The notes below the pieces were generated by a model that was given only the letters and a program-made list of their open reading frames with translations, ran no database searches and was not told the origin of the DNA. From Saccoglossus kowalevskii (Eukaryota > Hemichordata > Enteropneusta > Harrimaniidae), in the NCBI RefSeq assembly GCF_000003605.2, contig NW_003116949.1:271613-296276 (forward strand): a stretch of 24,664 nucleotides of DNA, in the 5' to 3' direction. A program made the translations under genes and the position numbers. Numbering within the stretch: position 1 is the stretch's first letter; each line of letters begins with the position of its first letter. Below are positions 1-9,288 of the stretch, piece after piece.

Positions 1-13
1 TATATATATATAA

Positions 14-132
14 TTAAAAACTTTCATCAGAGTCATAATCAAAATCATAGTCACTGATATCTGTGCTATCTTCTTCCTCATTATCGTCATTGCTTGAAAA
101 TACTTCATCATTATCACTGTTGTCAGGGATGG
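14..132 (-). CDS. Probable 3'-terminal exon with an acidic C-terminal tail (partial gene)
   Basis: Read on the minus strand, an AG acceptor preceded by a moderately pyrimidine-rich tract (about 133-150) opens a phase-1 exon of 38 complete codons ending in TAA at 16-14. The peptide begins IPDNSDNDEVFSSNDD and ends DYDFDYDSDESF. It is dominated by Asp, Glu, Ser and Asn with almost no basic residues, typical of disordered acidic tails of nuclear or chaperone-like proteins; no domain can be named. Upstream exons would lie at higher coordinates, beyond the repeats at 167-1115, and I could not identify them. The composition is far from that of the surrounding non-coding AT-rich DNA, which is the main reason to call it coding. 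It could also be the end of a mobile-element protein. Confidence 0.42.
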
Positions 133-166
133 CTGTCACAAGGTGGAAATTGGTAACATGTGTATT

Positions 167-299
167 AGTTCTACACAATCTCCCACAGATGGAAGAAAAC
201 TACGCATATATGTGTTAAAATACGGGATATACGCACCTTTTTAGTCAACTAAATAAATCATCATCTGCTTTATTTCACTGTAAATGTAGCACTGTATAG
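167..299. repeat. Dispersed repeat module, copy A
   Basis: About 130 bp closely match 5780-5911 in the same orientation. The shared core includes TGTGTTAAAATACGGGATA, then ATAAATCATCATCTGCTTTA, then TTCACTGTAAATGT. In copy A the module is followed by the minisatellite at 413-1115; in copy B a single minisatellite-like unit follows at once. This suggests a mobile or satellite-carrying element made of a leader plus a variable number of tail units. No coding potential was seen. Confidence 0.75.
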
Positions 300-412
300 T
301 GTTTGGATTTCACAAGTTGTACTTTAGTGTGAATTAGGTGACTACACTAGTATACATCACTCCATAGTGACATATATCGTCTATGTCTATAACAGCACTC
401 TAACAATATTAA

Positions 413-1115
413 AGATTATGCACAATACTCCAAACCTATAAACAAGAAATGTTCACACCGTGATACAAGTAATTCTTATGCAGTAAGACAAACTATCCAT
501 AGTAATACTTATTGTCAGTCAATATTTGAATTTTGAGAACAATAAAAATTATTCACAATATTTGTAACACACGAACAAGAAATAAACACTTGCCATATTT
601 ATACAGCAAAGACAATAATGATATATTTAATGCGAGTCAATAACAGCATTTAGAAATATTATCAGTAATATTTCAATCACGTAAAGCAATAATGAAAAAT
701 AATATAGATTATCCCCAAATTGTATAGCACATAAACAATTAAAGTAGAAACAATGGATACACATCATCCTCATACAGCAAGAATAACAATTTATATTAAC
801 ATTTATCGGCAGACAAAAATTTAATTTTAGGAATAACACAGATCATGCACAAAATTCAAAACACGTGAACGAGCGATGTTCATACAATTGAAACCTGCTA
901 TCCTTCCACAACAATAATTGAATTGTCTCAAATCAATAATATAATTTTAAAAATAATAATGATCATGCACAATATTCAAATCACATGATCGAGAAATGTA
1001 CATACCATGGACACGTCATTGATAGTAAAATGTATCGCCATTCAACAATTACATTTTAATAAAATCATATTTCAAGCACAATATTTCAAACACATGAGCA
1101 AGAAATGTACGAAAA
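413..1115. repeat. Degenerate minisatellite, about 110-130 bp period
   Basis: A motif close to CACAATATTCAAACACATG followed by AACAAGAAATGTACATAC recurs at about 421, 553, 668 (weak), 848, 968 and 1078. Each copy is preceded by an AT-rich stretch resembling AATAATATAATTTTAA. Spacings near 110-130 bp (one larger gap) indicate a diverged tandem array. A lone related unit follows the leader module at 5912-5950. No gene was seen. Confidence 0.65.
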
Positions 1116-2512
1116 ATGTATTTTATAACCTCGTCGTAGTTTCTGTAAATTGATTATTCTATATAACTCCGTCCAGCTATTTCCATTAGGTTTACTGATC
1201 TGGGCGGGGAGGATGTGTTATTGTTGTTGTTCCAATATAGTTGAACATATTTTACAAAGTAAGATGAAAATTGCAAACGCCATGGTCACCATGGAAAAAT
1301 TCGCCCGGACATTGTAAAAATAAGCACATCATTCCGAACTACCGAATGTGATTTAGCCGTAACAGATTCATTTTTCTGTCAACTGGAGACCTATAAAACT
1401 GAACATCCATGACTTTTGCTGTAGGACATACTAGTCAGAGCTGTTGTTTTCCCGGAATGAAATGCATGAAACAATGTGGACGAACAAAAGTTATATTTAT
1501 CTTAAGCACGTTATGGCCGCAACAAAACAAACTAAATAGAAAAAAACTCCCAAAACGCCGGACAATTAGTATAGCTACACAGTCAGTCAGTCAGTCATGG
1601 CAACAAAATACTAATTTACGTGATCGATGTTATACAATATATCATGCAATATTCATTGAATATGCCCTCAATATAGCTGCGAATTCAAAAGGACTTGCCA
1701 ATACAGTTGAAAAAGCGACACATTATCTCGTTTTCTGGTTAATGTAGAGAGAATTCGTGTATACAATTGCAAGACTGCAATGCTTCCTCTCTTCCCGAAC
1801 TTGTCATACCATGTGTGATTTAATTAAATTCAACTTAGTAGTGTATATCAAATCCACAATTAATCGCCTTTGCTAAGGAGTTTTATTATCTGAGTATTCA
1901 ATAATTAAGTACGATTACACAGTCACACCTGTGTTCACCGGCATCGTTTCAATTGCTTACAACTTATTACTGTAATTCATTTGATTATTTACTGATCAAT
2001 ATATTTATACTCGCGACTTCCTTGCGGCTCATGTGGATACGCTCGCTATACCGATAATTATTCTTCCATGTTGATGTGACAATTATCCGGGATACCAGGG
2101 ATTTTATATTTATCACGACAAATCGTATTAATCATAACAAGAAACTTGTGTAGGCAAACTGTGGCACGGGGAATATATGTTGATATGGATGGGGGAGTGG
2201 GGGTAGGGTGTAGTTTTGTGTGTTTGGGGGTATTTGTGTGTGTTGTGGTGATGAGATTCGGGAGTGGGAGGAGGGAACATTTTTGACGACTAAGAACATT
2301 GAAATAATTAAAATCAGAGACGTTTGTTTTTGTTGATGACAACTACCCACGCTTACTGGCAGGTCGACGAGGATATGTGCGTCATCAGGAAAGTGGGTAA
2401 TACTGTCTTGGTTAAATTGGGTATGTTATTTGACTTTTAGATTATCTTTTGGGAATTGTATATATGATATCCTTGTGGTGTGTGTCATTTTCATCATTTA
2501 TAATTGCTCCCC
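1116..2512. other. No supportable gene; short repeats and a palindrome
   Basis: The stretch holds a 15-nt palindrome CCATGGTCACCATGG at 1280-1294, a short (CAGT)n run near 1580-1596, and a G/T-rich low-complexity tract at about 2190-2275 next to the Penelope-like fragment. Open frames such as 1409-1747 (plus) have no recognisable domain, no credible splice context and AT-driven composition. The part from about 2050 upward may be the eroded 3' end of the Penelope-like element, but no GIY-YIG endonuclease motif could be read. Confidence 0.5.
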
Positions 2513-3730
2513 TCACGACACTCCGATCATTACCCAAACAATCAAAAGCAATTGATGAATCACGAACATTTTGCATACAGGTGATATCAGGTGCTTACAT
2601 GTAATACAATTAAGTTTATTGCATTTATAACAACCTTTGGGGAGAGTAGCAGGCTTATTAATTCGGGCACGGACAAGAAAATTACCTAAGGTCTTAGGGC
2701 GTTTATATGATATGATGGGAGGATCAGAAATGGCAGCTTTCTTGCTGTCAGAAAAGTGAAGAATTAGAAGTAGTGACTTAGTAATAGACTGGAGGTTAGA
2801 GGGAGAGGGGTGATATGTGGTCACAAGGGGGGCACGGTTAATTTTAAAGTGTTTGGAGAGGGATATCTGGGATGTAGATCGACTAAGTAATGCTGCTTTT
2901 TGATTTTTTTTTCACAAATCGATGTCTGTAGCCTCGTTCAGTAAAATAAGAAATATAGTGATGACAACGTGTTTCGAAACGATCGTCGTTACAACATAGG
3001 CGCCACAGACGTAGTGCTTGACTATATGACATGGCTGATTTATAATGAGGGGGTGGCACGACGAGTGGAATAATTATTGATGAGTGTCAGTGGGTTTGCT
3101 ATACACATCAGATAATATAAGACCATCGTCGCCAATAGTGAATGTGAGATCAAAAAAGTAATAGTTTGTTTCCCCAGGTGGCAGTGAACTTAATAGCTGG
3201 ATGGATAGTATGTGATGACAATTTGGAGTTTATCGAGAGATGAGTCCCAAAGTGCAATAATATCATCAATATAACGTCGCCACCAGGTGGGATGGTCAGT
3301 GATCTGGTCGTTGAATAGTTTGTTTTCTAAAAGACCCACAAATAAGTTAGCGACTGTGCCCATGGCTACGCCGCGAGTCCGAGGGAAATAGTTGTTATTG
3401 AATTCAAAAGCATTAATGGATAAAACTAGGTTAACGAGACATAGGAGGGTGGCGGTAGTAGGCTTAACATCAGGAGGACGTTTGTTGAGGTAGTATTCAA
3501 TATCTTCAATGTTATCTTCATGATGGATGGATGTATAGAGTGAAACTACATCAGGTGAAACGAAAATCGTTATTGTGTTATTGGATATCTGCAATCAGAA
3601 TGAGTAGGTCAGTATAATCTCTGATATAGGAGGGAAGACTGGGGACATGTCTTTGGAGATGTGAATCAACAAATGCAGAAATATATACAACACGTGTGAA
3701 CAATGTTTTTGAAATCCGGTAATAATAATG
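2513..3730 (-). pseudogene. Penelope-like element reverse transcriptase, frameshifted relic
   Basis: Read on the minus strand, the pieces of a Penelope-like (PLE) reverse transcriptase occur in the correct order but in several frames. First come VDSHLQ and LPSYIRDYTD (about 3690-3600), then motif A DVVSLYTSI, RGVAMGT and motif C RYIDDI in the 3594-3190 frame. Next are SDVYSKPTDTHQ (about 3125-3085) and SYSQALRLWRLCCNDDRFE (about 3035-2975), followed by ERGYRH. Last, in 2824-2513, are PPIISYKRPKTLGNFLVRA and the cysteine cluster GCYKCNKLNCITCKH. That order (RT core, thumb, then Cys cluster ahead of a GIY-YIG nuclease) is characteristic of PLEs. At least three frame changes plus stops, for example just after THQ, show it is dead. 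The N-terminus is missing upstream of about 3730 and the nuclease is not visible downstream of 2513. Confidence 0.88.
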
Positions 3731-4007
3731 CGTTAAATTCAAGTGAGTGCATTATAAGTTTGAGTTCTTCTTCTTTTACATATGGGTATCATGTTCTGTC
3801 TGGAAGATCCTTAGACCAATTAGAGCTGTTGCTGATAGTCAAATAATAAATGCACTTGGAAATTCTGCCAACACTGCTCCGATATGTCGATAATTGATAG
3901 TCGTACGTCGATGAATGGAGGATAGCATGTTATGCAACTACATTTGTATTTCTAGGCAAAATTATACTTGGTTTTTCAAAAGTCTCTTTGTAATGAAATT
4001 TGACAAT
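3731..4007. other. Unassigned flank between the PLE relic and the foldback element
   Basis: AT-rich sequence with no open frame of interest; part may be further-decayed 5' sequence of the Penelope-like element. Confidence 0.3.
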
Positions 4008-4252
4008 TAAAACGGGTTGTGAAGTAGACGACAAACGTCCACTTTGGGTGGCGTCATTTCGCCTCTAGAGGGACAGTCAATAATGTCATCAGTGAACACT
4101 GATAAATGAACCCATTCATTCTAGTACGTCAATCCCATAGAAATGCTACTATGAAAGACCTTGTTAACTGACAATTTATAATTTGAAACATGGTGAGGCG
4201 AAATGACGTCAGGCAAAGCGGTTGTTTGTCGTCGACTTCACAGCCTGTTTTA
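4008..4252. mobile_element. MITE-like foldback element, about 245 bp
   Basis: Two 58-bp arms, 4008-4065 and 4195-4252, are inverted copies of each other with about 49 of 58 matching positions. Identical blocks include TGTGAAGT, CGACGACAAAC (one change) and CGTCATTTCGCCTC. The 129-bp centre has no coding frame and contains a small hairpin TCAGTGAACACTGA. Arms plus a short non-coding centre define a non-autonomous DNA transposon or foldback element. I see no clear target-site duplication, so the outer limits and superfamily are uncertain. Confidence 0.75.
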
Positions 4253-4323
4253 CACCCATATTTAGGGCATTTCGCAGCACATACAAGTTGTTTTTATTGA
4301 GAGAATTCATTCATAGATCTCAC

Positions 4324-4385
4324 ATTATAATAATAATAATAATAATTATTTATTTACCTAATAATAATAAGAAGAAGAAGAAACA
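4324..4385. repeat. Simple repeats (TAA)n and (AGA)n
   Basis: A run of TAA/ATA triplets is followed by a shorter TAATAA stretch and an AGA-triplet run. These are microsatellite tracts; the long A/T-rich minus-strand frame through them is an artefact of low complexity. Confidence 0.85.
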
Positions 4386-5779
4386 CTGAAAAAAAAATAA
4401 CAAAAGTAAGCCATACAGAAAAAACAAATACGAAGAAAAACAAATGGTGATAAAAATACATATATATATATTGGGTAAAAAGGAAATCAGAAAATAGCTT
4501 ACTGCTAGTCTAGTCTGATTTTCTATATACATTGAAAGTAAATTATAATGTATATAGTAGAGGACCAAAAATAAGTATATTAATATGAAGATTAACTAAC
4601 CAAATTAATAAATAACTAAACAAATAAATATGAAAGTTTATACAAATCGGTGATGAATAAACATATACCTTACTAATCAATAAATGAACAAATATGTCTG
4701 TATGGCATCACGCTTTGCCGACACCACCACCACCAACAAACACCGCAGGACATCCGGGGAAATGGTACGGCCAAAACCAACCTGAGGCCATACAGAAGAA
4801 AATAAGTTTTGGAAAAATAAATCAGGTTAAAAAAAATAATAAATAAACAACTTGGCAAACAAAATCATATATTACATGTACAGAGTGAGAAAAGTCAGAG
4901 CTCTGCTTCCCTTTAAGGTTGTAGGCGAAGGCAGGGTCTAAATGAGCTGACATAATCTTGTTTCGCCCTCAATACAGTAGCAATTTCTTGATGTTTTTAA
5001 ATCTTTTATTAGATTTGTTTTAGATGTTAACTCATACTGCTGATTGCAACAATAATCACTAAACGCACCAATGAATCACATGATTATTTGATTAGTACAT
5101 ATACGACAGTGGTGGATAAACGAGTGGGGTTAGGTGTCCCGATACAACAGCGCTAAAATAAAACATATGACGTATATACTTACTAATAAAGATCATGTAT
5201 TTCGTATACTGTACACAGTTAAATCTTTAATCCCACACAAATGTCGACATATTAAAAATAAAACTGAAACGTGTGTTACTAAGTTACATGTAGAGGGTTA
5301 AACACTGGATACAGGTGATTCTACGTTTTTGTCATTCAGCCTTATAAAAAATCTCTTTTTGCTGTTCACACTGCACCTAATAACTTGATGGACGAAAATT
5401 AAACTAAACAATAGAGCCAATAAATACACAAACATTAAAAAAATTAAAACGATATTGGTATTGATGTTTGAGGTCTCACAACTGAATTAAATTCAACCAC
5501 ACTGTCCTTAATACATTGAAATAGTGGACCAGGTCAAAGACTCATTTAAAATGTATCAATCCGCTATTACAAATCTGCATGTTTTTTCGCGATTATGCCA
5601 ATTTATACTGGAAATATATGCATGCATATAGCTTGAAGGTAGAAGTAATCACAACGAAATCAGTTGAAACAGTTGTCACGATGGTTCGTGCAGAAGGCTT
5701 AAGTAAAACAGATGATGGTGACTTTTGCTAAAATAGTACATGGCTGTTGCATAGTGTATACTATTGAAAACAATCTACT
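4386..5779. other. AT-rich stretch with no supportable gene
   Basis: Apart from a short TATATATATA run near 4460 and a (CCA)n tract near 4722-4738, nothing gene-like or RNA-like was found. Open frames on the minus strand here are short and rich in Phe, Leu and Tyr, as expected of non-coding A/T-rich sequence. Confidence 0.5.
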
Positions 5780-5950
5780 AGTCCCACACAATTTTCCACA
5801 AATATAAGAAAACCACGCACATATGTGTTAAAATACGGGATACACGCACCTTTTGCGTCAACTAAATAAATCATCATCTGCTTTATTTCACTGTAAATGT
5901 TGCACCGTATAAATAATATTTTAAACACAAGACCAAGAAATTTACACATC
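5780..5950. repeat. Dispersed repeat module, copy B, with one minisatellite-type unit
   Basis: It matches copy A (167-299) across about 130 bp, including ATAAATCATCATCTGCTTTA and TTCACTGTAAATGT. It then runs straight into AATATTTTAAACACAAGACC and AAGAAATTTACACATC, a unit related to the 413-1115 minisatellite. The junction shows that leader and unit belong to one repeat family. Confidence 0.72.
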
Positions 5951-8916
5951 AAGGCAATCTTTCAACTAACGTGCAGGAAAGTAAAACCGACGATATCATA
6001 TATCAGCACACACTCAAAGCAATAGTTTTTTCTTTCCGTTTTTACACGTATACGTAAAATGATATTCATCGTCACAATCATCAAGCTTCCAATTTTGTCT
6101 AATATAGAATAAAGTCGAAATAGCATAACCAACTGTAAATATAATGTACTATATAAGTCTAAGAGCACAAACAAATGTCAGGCAACAATTACCATTTGGG
6201 TCTTATTCACTCAACGAATCTGAAAATTACCATATTTGGCAATGATGAAAAATCCGTTAATTGCTGCTGTAATCAAAGCCGGATCTAGATGTATCTTAAA
6301 ATCTAATCAAAGGAGAATCCCTTTTAAAAAATCACGGAAATTCATTCACAATTGTTTAGTTTAACAATAAAGAATCATTTAAAAGTTTGTTTTACATGGC
6401 AATCGGTTTTATTTTATTAGTTGTCAACACTTTTATTACACATTATCTTAGAGGCGTGGATATGTAAGCGGGGGTGTCAGTTTCCGACAAAAACAGAAAA
6501 AATATTGATGTATAACATGTTATATTTGCCGTATATTATCCTTTATAATAAAATCGATCAGTACAACTATGTTGCAAACATTAAATTGACGAACACGAAT
6601 ACAAGTACTATCATTGCTAATACATACACTGGAGATGCCAGATTAAACTTAATTGAAGCTGTGAACACATCTAATCGTTAAGTTCCATTATCTTAATATT
6701 GTTTTTGTATTAAGGTGAGTTCCGCCAACGTGGCTTTGAATATGGCGACCAAATCAACCTTACTTTCGTGGCATTAATATTGTTTGTGGTTTTCAATCTG
6801 CCTGGTATATTCTTGCTTTACAGTATCTGTGTAGTCTAGTTTGCGGGCAATGGATTCAAGCATGATATTTTAAAATACTGTCAAAATTCATAATAGGGTA
6901 AATACTTCTCTTAATTGTCACCACCGCTGTTGTCCATGTGCATCATTGATGTTTCCGCAAAATTGATGCATTGATTTTATAAGATGGTAAATTGGCATCA
7001 TGTCACATTTCATTTATGTCTATCATACTTAGTTTATTCAGTATTCTCCCTAATATGGGAATAAAAAACGCATATGTGTATTACCTTATTGGTCACATAA
7101 AAAGCATGAATAACAAGATCAAAAAAGATCTATATATTGCTTTGCGTTATTCCACAAAATCTTTCATTGACGATATATATAGCAACTATCCAGTTCTAAA
7201 AATTATCCTCGACTTTGAATTAGTAGTACATTCAGGTAATTATGACTTACATTCTTTTATTTGTGCATGATGAAAGTATCTGTATATTATTTTATGTAAT
7301 CTATTTTTTCTATTTAAAAATCAGTTTTAATGCCTTTAAATGAAAATAATTGAATGCATCTCCAATCGGTTAGCAACGTATCAACCTATTAAATTGTTGA
7401 ATTAATTTGCCATGAAAAGCTAAATATGTTGGACATGCTTCCCACGTCTGCTGATAAATATTTTATAGATCATTAATCCTAATTCTGAATATCGTTGATC
7501 AGTTTATATAAAATATGAAAACATATGCCTCCTCTGGTCGGTCGGACCCCTTAACAATTTAACATTAGATAACTGCCGACAGCTAGCACACCCCTCCCTC
7601 CCCGCGAATACAGGCTGGGCCTACATTAGATAGCCGCCGATACTCTTACCTGGTATACAGGCTAGAAGTACATTATATTATATTGAATATATTACATGGG
7701 CTTTCTTGACTCTATGCTGTCCTTTCCACATGTTGCTTGTTCGCCTAAATATTAGGCTTGAATTTTCCCCATGTTCTGTCCTCGTCATGTAGTGTCAGAT
7801 TAAATTGAATTGAAAAACTATAAATTCATTTTCAATTGTAAAGTGAAATTTCATATGTAAATCTATTTTTAAAAAGTACATTTTCTATTGTAAATTTATT
7901 TTCCAAAATAAAATAAGTTTGCAAATGTAAATTTATTGAAAGTGAAGTGAAGTGAAATTACATATGTATAAATTGCATTATATTTTACGATGACATCGTC
8001 GTGCCACGCAGAACAACAAGAATATTGAAAATGGCAGCACTGGGTGATCTGTTTTGTATTTCTGATAGGAACTGCACATATTTTTCGCAATTATTTATAG
8101 TTAACTCTTGTGTTTTTTATTCGTAATAAAACACTTATTTTATTTTGCCTGAGGGCCTGGGTTAGAGAAAGGTATTGCTAAATCATACCAAATTCCCGAA
8201 TTTTTATTGACCAGACGAATAGTCGTCAACGTCATAAGATACTTTTAATTTATTTTAAATAATCGCAAATGTGAACTACATTAATTAACGCTGCAATCCA
8301 CCATCTGTAGACACAAGAATAATTTACACAAGAGTAATTCATAATTATATCATATTCTATCAGGAATGTAAAAGCACGTCTCATTATGAGAATAAAAAAC
8401 ATGTCTAATTACTAGTTAATCTTTATTTAAATGTGAAATTAACAGGTCAATTTTCTTATGCTAGATTCAATTAGACAACTAATCATATATTTCTAAACAA
8501 CTGTTGGAAAGCGCTATTTCCATAGATTTGCCGTTAAATGTATAATTGTAGCTATCTCAAATAAAGTTTGAGTTATTGCATGATGCTCATAATATGTAGA
8601 CCATATCGCATTATATATATCATAGCTCGCATTTCTTTATTACATTAAAATCCTGTGAAATTACAGAAACAATAATAATGTAATTATGCAGTTTCTTAAA
8701 AAAAAGTAATTTGGATTCACTCTGTATTGATGTGGTATGAATTGTGCCCTCGGCAATTGATAGGCAGAACACACAAGAAGGAAATGGAATTCATTTTCAT
8801 TATGTGAAATCATTTTCGCAATTTCTCACAACAGTAAATATGATGTCATACTTTTCGAATCAAGATTGAAGACTACATAAATTGTTGAAAAGTTGAATAT
8901 ATAGAGAATACAAATT
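5951..8916. other. Long AT-rich intergenic stretch; one doubtful exon, short repeats
   Basis: No convincing gene. The best open segment is 7040-7233 (plus): an AG acceptor, 64 codons with a globular-looking composition (for example KNAYVYYLIGHIKSMNNKIK) and a GTAATT donor. It has no partner exon and no family resemblance. A frame at 6421-6681 ends in a Thr/Asn-rich peptide but has no splice or start support. Around 7800-7960 a loosely repeated TGTAAATTTATTT motif occurs. Confidence 0.4.
7561..7680. repeat. Diverged tandem duplication, about 60 bp unit
   Basis: ACATTAGATA, then GCCGA, then ATACAGGCT, then TACATTA appears twice in order, starting at about 7562 and 7622, with the beginning of a third unit at about 7670. 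The first unit has a C-rich insertion. No coding frame. Confidence 0.5.
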
Positions 8917-8925
8917 TATATAAAA
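8917..8925 (+). promoter_or_regulatory. Candidate TATA box for the VWD gene
   Basis: TATATAAAA lies about 300 bp upstream of the start codon at 9223. A good acceptor (pyrimidine run then TTTCAG ending at 9204) lies just before the ATG, so a 5' untranslated exon starting near 8945-8950 and an intron before the coding start are plausible. TATA-like strings are common in DNA this AT-rich. Confidence 0.25.
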
Positions 8926-9222
8926 CCTGTAAATTGCATTTTCTTGTCTAGCTCTTTCACCTGGAGCATTATGTTGTTACTCTTGACTTTTCCTTAAACA
9001 CTACGAATATTATATTAAATCGTTTTTGTTTATTTCATCAATAAGTTCCTTCTTATTTACCATCATAGTTTATTTCATCACGTACGTATCACTTTTACAT
9101 GCGTTGCTCCTCTAACGCACCATAATAATACAACGAACAATTTGTTTGTGACAGGCAACATTTATTTTACTCAAGAATAAAGTATATGTTGTTTTTTCCT
9201 TTCAGTATCAAATCTGTATAAT

Positions 9223-9288
9223 ATGGCATTAAGACGCTGTATGACTGTTTATTCAGTAATCTGTTTTGCTTGTGTTGTTTTTGCAAAA
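9223..9288 (+). CDS. Exon 1 of the VWD gene: signal peptide
   Basis: 22 codons from ATG: MALRRC, then a hydrophobic core VYSVICFACVVFA, ending at GCAAAA|GTAAGT in phase 0. Two arginines before the core and small residues near its end are as expected of a cleavable signal peptide. An acceptor at 9204 suggests a 5'UTR intron just upstream. Confidence 0.72.

Noticed and set aside
1409-1747. 112-codon plus-strand open frame
   Set aside because: No recognisable domain, no splice or promoter context, low-complexity (CAGT)n inside, and composition expected of non-coding DNA.
2058-2350. Two overlapping minus-strand frames rich in Thr, Pro and His
   Set aside because: Their composition comes from a G/T-rich low-complexity tract read on the other strand.
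6421-6681. Open frame ending in a Thr/Asn-rich peptide
   Set aside because: Starts at a non-ATG codon, lacks splice signals and resembles nothing known.
7800-7960. Repeated TGTAAATTTATTT-like motifs, checked as a possible CRISPR-like or satellite array
   Set aside because: Units are too irregular in length and sequence; the organism is eukaryotic, so CRISPR is not expected.
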